Assembly: GCA_047528255.1 (NCBI GenBank)
Contig: CP180024.1
Span: 1,116,001-1,180,000, forward strand
Direction: 5' to 3'
Origin: G047528255 sp047528255
GTDB taxonomy: Bacteria > Bacteroidota > Bacteroidia > Flavobacteriales > Blattabacteriaceae
Length of the DNA: 64,000 nt
Every line of letters begins with the position of its first letter. Position 1 is the stretch's first letter. Under the pieces are notes generated by a model. The model was not told the origin of the DNA and ran no database searches. It worked only from the letters and a program-made list of their open reading frames with translations. The translations under genes were made by a program, and so were the position numbers. This document shows, piece by piece, positions 10,079 to 19,444 of this stretch.

Positions 10079-10080
10079 TC
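10061..10080 (+). terminator. hairpin at the rnpA stop
   Basis: GATCAAGA-GGCT-TCTTGATC is a perfect 8-bp stem with a 4-base loop overlapping the rnpA stop codon. The T-tract that would make it a classical intrinsic terminator is weak and about 17 bases further on, so it may instead be an mRNA 3'-end stabiliser. Confidence 0.35.
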
Positions 10081-10100
10081 AGTCTTGGTTGCATAATTTT

Positions 10101-10226
10101 TTACGGATACGTCCCAAGAAACAAATACATGATCATCAACAGAATATAATACAAAGCTCTACAAACGCCTATGAAATAACGATTCCGGTTTCCATCTGAA
10201 TCGGTTCCAAAAAAATCAAATAGATT
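10101..10226 (-). pseudogene. small membrane-protein remnant, unidentified
   Basis: A minus-strand frame of 41 codons between two stops reads from NLFDFFGTD through RYFIGVCRALYYILLMIMYLF to LGTYP. The single hydrophobic segment and non-random composition suggest it once encoded a small inner-membrane protein or the C-terminus of one. No ATG, GTG or TTG precedes the conserved-looking part, so it is probably not translated now. Confidence 0.3.
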
Positions 10227-10262
10227 TTATCTACCAGTAAAATCCCCTCGCTAAGACAACGT

Positions 10263-10342
10263 GAGGTTATTGTTTTAAAGTGGATTATGTTTATTCAGTC
10301 TCCTAAATGGGCTTTGTTGGAAACGATGGATATTTATAACCT
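10263..10342 (-). mobile_element. IS right-end fragment (80 bp), inverted
   Basis: Diverged right terminal repeat (GAGGTTATTGTTTTAAAG) and about 60 further bases, cut where the next left end begins. The breakpoint is close to that of 52547-52634. Confidence 0.75.
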
Positions 10343-10524
10343 GAGAACGTTACATGGGAAAAGGAGGCTAAAATATTTGTAAATCAATATAGTGTTTCGT
10401 CTATTTGGAGTAGAAAATAAAAAAATTCGGCTCTATCCTCAGAAGCACTGCACAAATAAATTTTAATAAACTATATATGGAACGTTCTACCAGAAGGAGT
10501 GAGCTTATCAAAAGGTTAAACACC
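10343..10524 (+). mobile_element. IS left-end fragment (182 bp)
   Basis: Begins GAGAACGTTACATGGG and covers the IS promoter and the first about 35 transposase codons, then stops at AAAGGTTAAACACC, where another left end starts in the same orientation. Confidence 0.85.
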
Positions 10525-11804
10525 GAGAACGTTGTATGGGAGAAATATGGTAAAATATTTGTAAATCAATATATACTTTCGTCTATTTTGAGTAGAAAAT
10601 AAAAAAATTTGGTTCTATTTCCCAGAAATACCGTACAAATAAACTTTAGTGAACTATATATGGAACGTTCTACTAGAAGGAGTAATCTTTTAAAAAAGTA
10701 AAACACCTTTATCCACTGGGATAATAGATGGAGAAAGAAATAAGAAAAATATATCAAAAAGGCTAGAAAGTAAAAGAAAAACTTGCTTACAGTAGAATAT
10801 CGTTATTTACGATGAGGTTTTTGAGTAATTAGTATGATCTCAGTGATATAGGAACTGAAGAATTGGGGAAAGAATCCTTGAGCTGCATGCGCTTTTGTGT
10901 TTTTCAATTGGAGATCAGATCCCAGATCATACGGCTCTATGTAGATTTCACAATGAAATAGTAGCCAAAAAGGCATATGAAAGCTTACTGAAAAAGATCA
11001 ATAAGGAATTAGTAAAGCCTCAGGTAATAGCTAAAATAGGAGTGATAGTAGGTTCGATTATTAGAGTGAGTCTCCTTGCTCCCAAGGAGAGCTCATACCC
11101 CTACGTAGTGGAGGATCGGAAGAAAGAGGAGGAAAAGAAAATCAGTCAAAGAAAATAAAGGGCAAAAAAAGAGATTCGATCAGGAGTAGACACTCAAGGA
11201 AAATGAATCAAGAAATCAGGTAAAGTCTACTATGGATACAAGAATCACATAGGAGGCGATAAAAATAGAATGATACTAGCAGTACATAGCGTAACAGCCA
11301 ATAAGCATAATAGTATAGGGGCTAAGCCATTAGTAAGCAAATTAGGATGTAGACCCCCAGAGAAGTATATGCAGAGAAAGGTTACCAAATTCCAACCAAC
11401 GTGTCTTACTTTCATAGTCGAGGCATCAAAGATCGTATACAGAAGAAGCCTATAGAAACCCTACCTTAAGTAGGGATAGCTATATTATTCAACATAATTA
11501 GTGAACAACCCCCAATGGGTAGTAGAACCTATTTTTGTCAGTATAAAACGTCGGTTCTGAATCAGAAAAAGATCCTTACAAAGGATTAGCTCGTATTCAT
11601 TCCCAGCATCTTATAAAGTCCCTGGGTATAATTTGTATCATACCCCTGGCATTATTATGCGCTGTTCATAAAAACAGATATAATTAATTAATTTATAATC
11701 AATAGTATTTCGAATACAATATGAAAGATTCAATCTAGATTTTCTCTAATAAAGCCCCTTTAGGGGGGTGAATAAACGTAATCCACTATTAACACAGTAG
11801 TCTC
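10525..11804 (+). mobile_element. IS5-family element, full length, decayed (1280 bp)
   Basis: Both ends are recognisable (GAGAACGTTGTATGGG and AACACAGTAGTCTC). The transposase is broken into pieces of 60-90 residues, for example one at 10895-11158 spanning GDQIPDHTALCRFHNEIVAKKAYE. It is followed without a gap by a same-orientation 3' fragment. Confidence 0.9.
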
Positions 11805-12127
11805 GCTATATTATTCATCAAATTAGTGAGTAAAACCATATGGGCAGTAGAACGAAATTTATGGAAGTATAAAGCGTTAGTTTAAATAAAGAGGCTTGTT
11901 ATAAATAATTATCTAGTGCACATGCTCAGCATCTTATATAGGCTATGAAGCTTAATTTGTATCGTTCCCCTGGTTTCATTATGCGCTGTTCATAATAATA
12001 GCGTAATTAATTATATTATAATCATTAGTTTCGAATACGATGTGGAAGACTAAATAGCTATTGTTCTCCAACGAAGTTTATATAGAGGAGGCTGAATCAC
12101 CCTGATCTACCTTAATACAATGGTTTC
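11805..12127 (+). mobile_element. IS 3' fragment (about 323 bp) directly following a full copy
   Basis: Starts at GCTATATTATTC, about 960 bases into the element, and continues to a decayed right end (CAATGGTTTC). The junction with the preceding copy is the same as at 41099/41100. Confidence 0.85.
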
Positions 12128-12144
12128 AACGTATAACAATGCTT

Positions 12145-12726
12145 TCATGGCTTCGGTTTAAACAGCTCATAAGCATTGGCGGCAAAAAGTTTCACGGCGA
12201 AAGCCAGCAAAATGATTCCGAATACTTTCTTCACTACATTCAGCCCGTCTTTACCTATCTTTTTCGTGATAACATCAGACCTCTTAATGACAAAATAAGT
12301 TACTAACATATTCAACAGCAAAGCTAAAATAATAACATCAATATCATAAGCTGTGCGCAATGAGATCAATGCAGTCAAAGCCCCCGGACCCGCAATGAGA
12401 GGAAAAGCAATGGGAACTATAGACGGCTGAACAACATCTTCCCCTCTATGAATTTCTATACCCAATATCAATTCCAAGGCTATGAAAAACAAAACGATAG
12501 AACCTGCCACTGAAAAAGAATTCACATCGATGCCGATGATATCCAATATCGATTGCCCCAAAAATAAAAAAGACAAAAAAATTCCTAATGCAACCAGCAC
12601 TATTTTCTTAGAGTCTATTACGCTTCCCCTTGATTTGAAATTCATAATAATGGGCGTATTCCCCACAATATCTATGATGCTGAACAATATCATGAAACAA
12701 CTCGTTAGAGCCTTTATAAATTCCAT
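12145..12726 (-). CDS. marC: MarC-family integral membrane protein
   Basis: A member of the MarC/UPF0056 family of inner-membrane proteins, whose substrates are poorly defined. The 193 residues form about six hydrophobic segments, starting CFMILFSIIDIVGNTPIIM and including LIAGPGALTALISL, a typical family motif. A longer frame starts at 12786, but the promoter at 12758-12787 would lie inside it, so the ATG at 12726 (MEFIKALTS) is chosen. The gene stands alone between IS copies and ends 18 bases after an IS right end. The symbol follows the family name only; no role in drug resistance is implied. Confidence 0.88.
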   Translation of the reverse strand: MEFIKALTSCFMILFSIIDIVGNTPIIMNFKSRGSVIDSKKIVLVALGIFLSFLFLGQSILDIIGIDVNSFSVAGSIVLFFIALELILGIEIHRGEDVVQPSIVPIAFPLIAGPGALTALISLRTAYDIDVIILALLLNMLVTYFVIKRSDVITKKIGKDGLNVVKKVFGIILLAFAVKLFAANAYELFKPKP

Positions 12727-12757
12727 TTTCAATTTACTATCATCCCTTAGAATGGTC

Positions 12758-12787
12758 CAAATATATTCCAATCTTTCTGACTGCAAA
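12758..12787 (-). promoter_or_regulatory. promoter of marC
   Basis: On the minus strand TTTG (12787-12784) and TATATTTG (12765-12758) are separated by 18 bases, a full match to the Bacteroidota housekeeping promoter TTTG-N17-20-TAnnTTTG. It leaves a leader of about 25 bases before the marC ATG at 12726. Confidence 0.65.
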
Positions 12788-12831
12788 ACACCAATCTTCC
12801 AATGACAGTATACGGTAAGAAATAAAAAGGC

Positions 12832-14100
12832 GAGAACGTTGCATGAGAAAAAAGGGCGGGAGTATATTTGTAAATCAATATATTGTTTCGTCTATTTGGA
12901 ATAGAAAATAAAAAATTTGGATCTATGCTCAGAAGCACTGCGCAAATAGGCTTTAATGAACTATATATAGAACGTTCTACCAGAAGGAGTCATTTTTTCA
13001 AAAGGTTAAACACCAGTGATCCACTGGAAAGGAATGGAGAAAGAAATAAGAAAAATATATCAAAAAGTCCAGGGAATAAAGGCCAAACGGCTTACAGTGT
13101 AATATCGTTATTTAAGATGATGCTTTTGAGTTACTAGTATGATCTCAGTGATGTAGTAACGGAAAAATTAGTGAAAGAAACCTTGAGTTGCATGCGATTT
13201 TGTGGTTTTCGATTAGAAGATTAGATCTCAGATCATACGACTCTATGCAGATTTCACAATGAAATAGTAATCAAAAAGGCATATGAGCTCTTACTGAAAA
13301 AGATCAATTATTAGAAAAGCATCAGGAGATAGTTAAAACAGGAGTGATAGTAGAGGCCAGTATTACAGTGAGTCCTCTTGCTATCAAGGGAGATCTTACC
13401 TCCGTAGTGGAAGATCGGAATGAAGAGGTGCAAAAGCAAATCAGTCAAAGAAAAACAAGGGTAAAAAAAGAGACTCAATCAGGAGTAGACACTCAAGAAA
13501 AATGGCTCAAGAAATCAGGTAAACTCTACTACGGATACAAGAAGCACATATGGGTGGATAAAAATGGAATAATATTAGCTGTGCATAATGTAGCAGCCAA
13601 TGAGCATGATAGTAGGGGGCTAAAGCCATTAATAGGCAAACTAAGATATAACCCCATAGAAGTATATGCAGAAAAAGGTTACCAAGTGGTAGCCAAGTGT
13701 CTTACTTTCATAGTCGAGGCATCAAATACAGTATACAGAAAAAAGTCTATAGGAAGCGTACTTTAAGTAGGATAGCTATATTATTCAATATACATTAGTG
13801 AATAAAACCCGATGGGTAGTAGAATGTACTTTTGGCAGTATAAAGCGTTAGTTTGGATCAGGCAAGTCTCGTTAAAAAGGATTAGCTCGTGTGCATGCCC
13901 AGCATTTTATAGAGACTATGTTTCATAATTTGTATTGTTCCCTGGCATTATTATTTCTTATTCATAAGAATAGATATATTTAATTAATTTATAATTAATA
14001 GTATTTCGAAAACAATATGAAAGGCTAAATCTACATCTTCTCCAACGAAACCCATATAGTATACTGAATAAACATAATACAGCATTAAAACAATGGTTTC
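12832..14100 (+). mobile_element. IS5-family element, full length, decayed (1269 bp)
   Basis: From GAGAACGTTGCATGAG to CAATGGTTTC. One of the better preserved transposase pieces here (13344-13766, 140 codons) runs from VEASITVSPLAIKGD through YYGYKKHIWVDKNG to the second catalytic Asp block, now YAEKGYQ, where Asp has become Glu. Frameshifts on both sides make it non-functional. Confidence 0.9.
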
Positions 14101-14382
14101 ATAACGATATTCCACTGTAAGCAGGCTGGCATTTATTGCCTGGCCTTTTTGATATATTTTTCTTATTTCTTTCTCCATTCATTCCCAGTGGAATCAAGGT
14201 GTTTAATCTTTTGAAAAAATCACTCCTTCTTGTAGAACATTCCATATATATTTCACTAAAGCTTATTTGCGCGGTGCTTCTAAGCATAGATCCGAATCTT
14301 TTTTTATTTTCTACTCGAAATAAACGAAACAATATATTGATTTACAAATCATTATAATATATTTCTCTCATACAACTTTCTC
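14101..14382 (-). mobile_element. IS left-end fragment, inverted
   Basis: Starts internally (ATAACGATATTCCACTG) directly after the preceding right end and runs to a left terminal repeat complement at 14373-14382. It carries the transposase N-terminal region backwards. Confidence 0.85.
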
Positions 14383-14430
14383 ACCCGATATCATAAAAAA
14401 ATGATTTCCTAAATCCCCTGAGAGAAAAGC

Positions 14431-14443
14431 TGACTTTTTGTCA
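14431..14443 (+). promoter_or_regulatory. palindrome upstream of dnaK, possible activator site
   Basis: TGAC-TTTTT-GTCA is a perfect inverted repeat about 88 bases upstream of the candidate sigma-54 promoter of dnaK. The position suits a dimeric enhancer-binding activator. The assignment is inference from symmetry and spacing only. Confidence 0.35.
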
Positions 14444-14530
14444 TTCTAATATTTTTTCACATTTCCATATTTTATACAAACCCTAAAAATCAACCTCCAA
14501 AAATCAAATTTTAATACATATTTTCAGCTA

Positions 14531-14545
14531 TGGCACAATGCTTGT
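14531..14545 (+). promoter_or_regulatory. candidate sigma-54 promoter of dnaK
   Basis: TGGCACA-ATGC-TTGT matches the -24/-12 sigma-54 consensus TGGCACG-N4-TTGC with the exact spacing. The mismatches are A for G at the end of the -24 box and T for the final C of the -12 box. Transcription would start near 14556, giving a 33-base leader before the dnaK ATG. No TAnnTTTG box is seen in this intergenic region. Confidence 0.5.
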
Positions 14546-14588
14546 AGCAAGGATTAGCGATCAAGTAAAATCCAGAAAAAAAATCAAA

Positions 14589-16505
14589 ATGAGTAAAATA
14601 ATCGGTATAGACTTAGGTACCACTAATTCATGTGTCTCTGTAATAGAAGGGAATGATCCAATCGTAATCCCCAACTCAGAAGGAAAGCGAACTACCCCTT
14701 CCATCGTAGCTTTCGTAGAAGGAGGAGAAAGAAAAATAGGAGACCCAGCCAAACGCCAAGCCGTGACCAACCCTCAAAAAACCATTTCTTCGATCAAGCG
14801 TTTCATGGGACGGAATTTCTCCGAAATCGGTGAAGAGATCAAGTATATTCCTTACAAAATGGTCAAAGGCGACAATAATACTCCAAGGGTAGAAATAGAT
14901 GGGAGAATGTACACTCCTCAAGAAATCTCCGCCATGGTCCTTCAAAAAATGAAAAAAACCGCAGAAGACTATCTCGGACAAGAAGTGAGCCGCGCTGTGA
15001 TTACCGTACCCGCTTACTTCAACGACGCTCAACGTCAAGCCACCAAAGAATCTGGAGAAATCGCAGGTCTAAAAGTGGAACGTATCATAAACGAACCTAC
15101 TGCCGCCGCTTTAGCCTACGGATTGGACAAAGGGGGACAAAACAAAAAGATCGCTGTATATGACCTCGGAGGAGGGACTTTCGACATTTCCATACTTGAA
15201 CTAGGCGATGGTGTATTCGAAGTTCTCTCTACCAATGGCGATACCCACCTCGGAGGTGACGATTTTGACGTAGTTATTATCAATTGGCTGGCTACAGAAT
15301 TCCAAAACGAAGAAGGTTTGGATCTCCGTCAAGATCCCATGGCTCATCAACGCCTTAAAGAAGCTGCCGAAAAAGCCAAAATCGAACTATCTTCAAGCAC
15401 ACAAACCGAAATCAATCTACCGTATATCACAGCTACAGCTTCCGGTCCCAAACACTTGGTAAAAACCTTGACCCGCTCTAAATTTGAACAATTGGCTGAC
15501 AAGCTAATCCGTCGTTCCATGGAACCTTGCAAAAAAGCTTTGGATGCAGCCGGTTTGACTGCCAAAGACATCGATGAAATAATCCTCGTAGGAGGCTCTA
15601 CACGTATTCCAAAAATTCAAGAAGAAGTAGAAAAATTCTTCGGAAAAGCCCCATCAAAAGGCGTCAATCCGGATGAAGTGGTCGCCATCGGGGCAGCCAT
15701 ACAAGGCGGTGTTTTGACTGGAGACGTTAAAGATGTATTACTATTGGACGTCACCCCGCTCTCTTTAGGTATTGAAACTTTAGGAGGTGTATTTACAAAA
15801 TTAATCGAATCGAACACAACCATTCCAACAAAAAAATCAGAAATATTCTCAACAGCAGCAGATAATCAACCCTCTGTCACCATACGCGTAGGACAAGGCG
15901 AGCGCCCCATGTTCAATGACAACAAAGAGATAGGCCGCTTCGATTTGATAGAAATCCCACCAGCTCCGAGAGGAACACCACAAATCGAAGTAACTTTCGA
16001 CATCGACGCCAACGGTATCCTAAACGTATCAGCCAAAGAAAAAGGAACCGGAAAGGAACATTCTATACGCATCGAAGCTTCATCAGGCCTGAGCCAAGAA
16101 GAGATCGAAAAGATGAAAAGAGAAGCTCAAGAGAATGCCGACAAAGATCAAAAGACTAAAGAACAAATCGAAAAGCTAAATTCTTCAGATAGCACTATCT
16201 TCCAAACCGAGAAACAACTTAAAGAATACGGAGAGAAACTATCCGAAGGTAAAAAAAAGAAAATCGAAGAAGCCCTAATCAAACTTAAAACAGCACACAG
16301 GACCAAAAACCTGAGCGAAATCGACGAAGCTATAAAACAAGTCAACGAAGCTTGGTCAAGCGCTTCACAAGAAATCTACGCTGCGCAACAAGCTGGAAAT
16401 ACTGCAACAGACGGTGAAGGACAAACTGACGACGCCACGAAATCGACAAAAAAAGACGGTGGTGGTGAAAGCGTCCAAGACGTCGACTACGAAGAAGTAA
16501 AATAA
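14589..16505 (+). CDS. dnaK: molecular chaperone DnaK (Hsp70)
   Basis: Cytoplasmic Hsp70 chaperone working with DnaJ and GrpE. The start is MSKIIGIDLGTTNS at 14589; an in-frame ATG at 14538 would add 17 unlike residues and lie inside the promoter. The 638 residues show the ATPase domain (GIDLGTTNS at 6-14, then VYDLGGGTFDIS and LVGGSTRIP), the linker DVLLLDVTPLSLGIETLGG, the substrate-binding beta domain and an alpha-helical lid, ending in an acidic tail with DVDYEEVK. The gene is monocistronic, with its own candidate sigma-54 promoter and a strong terminator, and is the best preserved gene by inspection. Confidence 0.98.
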   Translation: MSKIIGIDLGTTNSCVSVIEGNDPIVIPNSEGKRTTPSIVAFVEGGERKIGDPAKRQAVTNPQKTISSIKRFMGRNFSEIGEEIKYIPYKMVKGDNNTPRVEIDGRMYTPQEISAMVLQKMKKTAEDYLGQEVSRAVITVPAYFNDAQRQATKESGEIAGLKVERIINEPTAAALAYGLDKGGQNKKIAVYDLGGGTFDISILELGDGVFEVLSTNGDTHLGGDDFDVVIINWLATEFQNEEGLDLRQDPMAHQRLKEAAEKAKIELSSSTQTEINLPYITATASGPKHLVKTLTRSKFEQLADKLIRRSMEPCKKALDAAGLTAKDIDEIILVGGSTRIPKIQEEVEKFFGKAPSKGVNPDEVVAIGAAIQGGVLTGDVKDVLLLDVTPLSLGIETLGGVFTKLIESNTTIPTKKSEIFSTAADNQPSVTIRVGQGERPMFNDNKEIGRFDLIEIPPAPRGTPQIEVTFDIDANGILNVSAKEKGTGKEHSIRIEASSGLSQEEIEKMKREAQENADKDQKTKEQIEKLNSSDSTIFQTEKQLKEYGEKLSEGKKKKIEEALIKLKTAHRTKNLSEIDEAIKQVNEAWSSASQEIYAAQQAGNTATDGEGQTDDATKSTKKDGGGESVQDVDYEEVK

Positions 16506-16533
16506 AGATCAGAATTACCTATCATTAACATCT

Positions 16534-16557
16534 CACCCCCTTTCGGGGTGTTTTTTT
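16534..16557 (+). terminator. dnaK terminator
   Basis: CACCCC-CTTTC-GGGGTG stem-loop followed by seven T residues, 29 bases after the dnaK stop: a classical intrinsic terminator. Confidence 0.9.
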
Positions 16558-16563
16558 AATAAA

Positions 16564-17838
16564 TAGATCATTGTTTTAATGGTGGATTAACGGTTTATTC
16601 AACCATCTAGATGGCTTCGTTAGAGACGATGTAGATTTAGTATTTCACATTGTATTCTAAATACTATTGATTATAAATTAATTAATTAATTATATCTATT
16701 TTTATAAATAGCGCATAATAACATCAGGGAAACGATGCAAATTATGCATTATAGCCTCCATAAGAGGCTGGGAATGCACACGTGTTAATCGTTTGTAACG
16801 AGCCTTGTATGATTTAGACCAACGCTTTATACTGCGAAAAATAGAATCTCCTACCCATCCGGGGTTTATTCACTAATTTATTGAATAATACAGCTATCCT
16901 ACTTAAGGAACGGTTCCTATAGACTTTCTTATATATAAGATCTTTGATACCTCGACTATGAAAGTAAAACACGTTGGCTGGAGGTTGGTAACCTTTTTCT
17001 GCATATTCTTCTCTGGTTTTATATCCTAGTTTGCTTACTGATAGATTTAGGCATCTACCTATCATGCTCATTGGCTGCTACGCTATGTACTGCTAGTATC
17101 ATTCCTTTTTTATTCACCTCTATGTGCTCTTTTCTATCCGTAGAAGAGTTCACCTAATTTCTTCAGCTATTTTTCTTGAGTGTCTACTCTTGATTGAGTC
17201 TCTTTTTTACTCTTTCTTTTTTTTGCTGATTTGCTTTTTCCCCTCTTCCTTCCGATCCCCCACTACGGGGTAGGCGTTTCATTGATAGCAAATCCGCTCA
17301 CTGTAATACTGGCATCTACTATAACTTCTGTTTTAACTATAGTCTGGATGATTTCTAATTTCTTATTGATATTTTTCAATAATCGCTCATATGTCTTTTT
17401 GGCTACTATTTCATTGCGAAATCTGCATAGAGTCGTATGATATAGGATTTGATCTTCCAATGAAAAATCAAAAAATATCATACAGCCTATGGAATCTTTT
17501 ACCAATTTTTCGATTCCGCCTCACTGAGATCATATCAGTCACTCAAAAGCATCATCGTAAATAACGATATCTCACTGTAAGCAGGTTGCCTTTTATTCCG
17601 TTACCTTTTTGATATATTTTTCTTATTTCTTTCTCCATCCCCTCCCAGTGGATATCTGGGTATTTAATATTTTGAAAAGATTACTCCTTCTGGTAGAACG
17701 TTCTATATATGGTTCACTAAAGCTTGTTTATGCAGTGCTTCTGAGCATAGAGCTTAATCTTTTTTTATTTCTTATTCCAAATATACGAAACAATATATTG
17801 ATTTATAAATATTTGAATTCCCTTCTCTCAACGCTCTC
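16564..17838 (-). mobile_element. IS5-family element, full length, decayed (1275 bp)
   Basis: Minus-strand copy starting six bases after the dnaK terminator (right end decayed to TAGATCATTG) and ending with a shortened left end (CAACGCTCTC). Transposase pieces of 80-85 residues survive on the minus strand at 16814-17071 and 17263-17505, including RNEIVAKKTYERLLKNINK. No intact gene. Confidence 0.88.
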
Positions 17839-17945
17839 ACTACAAGAAATTATATAATCAAATCGGTTCAATTTCGAACATGTCCAGAAAAAAGCTTTGA
17901 TACTATTGGTTCAATATATTTTTTCTATACTTTCCAAATGGAATC

Positions 17946-18587
17946 TTAGAAGGCGTATGCCAAACCGACTTGAAAGACCGAGTTTTTGTTAGTTCTAACA
18001 TTCTTTGCTTTATAAACATCGGTCAAACCTATGGTATAGCGGCCTGTAAGGTCTAGATTATTTAGATCGAAATGTCTACCTATGTTATAATCCAATCCTA
18101 TAGCAAAACTAAAATCAAAGGTTTTTGCTTTCAAAATTTCCTTATTCACACCAAAATTAGCCAATTTGTCTTTACCTAGAGCAAACCCGATCTGGGGTCC
18201 TGTCTCCAAACGAAACCATTTACCCATACGATATTTAAACAAAACCGGAATATTCAAATACGTATTGGAAATTGTCACTTTCCTAGCCCCAGTCTTTATC
18301 TTGGATCCCTGACGTGAAATCAAAAGCTCAGATTGGATAGAGATGTCCTTGTCAAGGGTATACCTTCCATATAAACCGGTATAAAAACCAGTAATTCCGG
18401 ATTCAGAAATACAGGTAACATTAGAAACGTTTAGCTTTGCTTTTACTCCATAGTGCATCTCTTTAAAGAGTTTTTCAGTCCCGTCTATAGTTTTGTCTAT
18501 TGCCTTTCCGACCTTTTGTCCGACAGTCTGAGCTGATAGAAACATGGTAGAAGTCAAAAAAAACAGCGTTAAAATTAATTTCTTCAT
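17946..18587 (-). CDS. outer-membrane beta-barrel protein (porin-family)
   Basis: The ATG at 18587 opens a clear signal peptide (MKKLILTLFFLTSTMFLSA, cleavage probably after SA). The mature part has alternating hydrophobic strands (ISIQSELLISRQGSK, YLNIPVLFKYRMG, FRLETGPQIGFALG) and a final aromatic residue in FQVGLAYAF, the pattern used for outer-membrane insertion. At 213 residues it resembles the small eight-stranded barrel family common in Bacteroidota (PorT/OmpW-like). Its role is unknown; such proteins often act in adhesion or as pores. It is divergently arranged with the zinc peptidase gene, with promoters for both in the shared 143-base gap. Confidence 0.85.
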   Translation of the reverse strand: MKKLILTLFFLTSTMFLSAQTVGQKVGKAIDKTIDGTEKLFKEMHYGVKAKLNVSNVTCISESGITGFYTGLYGRYTLDKDISIQSELLISRQGSKIKTGARKVTISNTYLNIPVLFKYRMGKWFRLETGPQIGFALGKDKLANFGVNKEILKAKTFDFSFAIGLDYNIGRHFDLNNLDLTGRYTIGLTDVYKAKNVRTNKNSVFQVGLAYAF

Positions 18588-18620
18588 GATGTCGAAATGT
18601 TTTTTATAGCTTGAACACGA

Positions 18621-18628
18621 CAAATTTA
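18621..18628 (-). promoter_or_regulatory. -7 element of the beta-barrel gene
   Basis: TAAATTTG on the minus strand fits TAnnTTTG and lies 34 bases before the ATG at 18587, which also argues against the longer frame starting at 18623. The -33 box is not clear. Confidence 0.45.
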
Positions 18629-18684
18629 TATCAAGATATTTTTATTAGCCTAATAACCGTCTCTCAAACGAGAAATTTTTGGCA

Positions 18685-18692
18685 TAATTTTG
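18685..18692 (+). promoter_or_regulatory. -7 element of the zinc peptidase gene, inside a palindrome
   Basis: TAATTTTG fits TAnnTTTG and lies 38 bases before the ATG at 18731. It is embedded in the inverted repeat TGGCA-TAATTT-TGCCA (18680-18695), so a symmetrical DNA-binding protein could cover the promoter. Confidence 0.45.
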
Positions 18693-18730
18693 CCATATTC
18701 GTCAAGAAAGACAACAAACTTAAAATAATT

Positions 18731-19423
18731 ATGACCTCTAGTTATTATCTAACCATCGGGCTGATTTTTGTTATCAGTTTGATATTCAATAATATATTGA
18801 AAAATAAATTCCGAAAATACTCCCGTCTGTTCCTGAAAAACGAGATGAACGGGAAAGAAATTGCTGAAAAAATGCTCAGAGACAATGGTATATATGATGT
18901 AAAAATCGTCTCCGTAGAAGGACAATTGACAGACCATTACAATCCCTTAAATAAGACCGTAAATCTCAGTCAAGAAGTATATTCCCGAAGAAACGCCTCT
19001 GCCGCTGCCGTAGCAACCCACGAATGCGGACACGCCATACAACATAAAATAGGCTATAGCATGCTCGACTTGCGATCCAAATTGGTTCCTGCAGTAAACA
19101 TTAGTTCCAAATTTTCAAATATTGCTATTATGGCAGGTCTTATCCTTTTTTACAGTTCCGGAGGAGAAAACGCTTTCATTCTTAAGCTGGGCATCGGAAT
19201 GTTTGCCATGGCCGTGATATTTTCATTCATTACACTCCCCGTAGAATTTGATGCTAGTCGCCGCGCATTAGCCTGGCTCAAAAAAGAAAACGTAGTAACC
19301 TCTCAAGAATATTTAGGAGCAAAAGATTCACTCCGATGGGCCGCGATGACTTACGTCGTAGCCGCATTAGGCGCTTTGGCGCAATTGCTGCACTTCCTCT
19401 CCTTGCTCAACCGAAGAGAATGA
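18731..19423 (+). CDS. membrane-anchored neutral zinc metallopeptidase (Zn_peptidase_2 family)
   Basis: The ATG at 18731 (MTSSYYLTIGLIF) is preferred over a frame-opening ATG at 18611 that lies upstream of the -7 element. The 230 residues begin with a membrane segment, followed by a soluble stretch with the zinc site HECGH at 97-101. Two further hydrophobic segments follow (IAIMAGLILFYSS; LGIGMFAMAVIFSFITLPVEF), with a likely third ligand Glu in LPVEFDASRRAL. This is the layout of the YugP-like family, whose substrates are unknown. An IS copy begins 21 bases after the stop. Confidence 0.88.
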   Translation: MTSSYYLTIGLIFVISLIFNNILKNKFRKYSRLFLKNEMNGKEIAEKMLRDNGIYDVKIVSVEGQLTDHYNPLNKTVNLSQEVYSRRNASAAAVATHECGHAIQHKIGYSMLDLRSKLVPAVNISSKFSNIAIMAGLILFYSSGGENAFILKLGIGMFAMAVIFSFITLPVEFDASRRALAWLKKENVVTSQEYLGAKDSLRWAAMTYVVAALGALAQLLHFLSLLNRRE

Positions 19424-19444
19424 CGCCCTTTTGACAATAGATAT

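Noticed and set aside
18680..18695. Sigma-54-like TGGCAT...TTGC upstream of the zinc peptidase
   Set aside because: The spacing between the two boxes is one base too short, and a TAnnTTTG element explains the site better.
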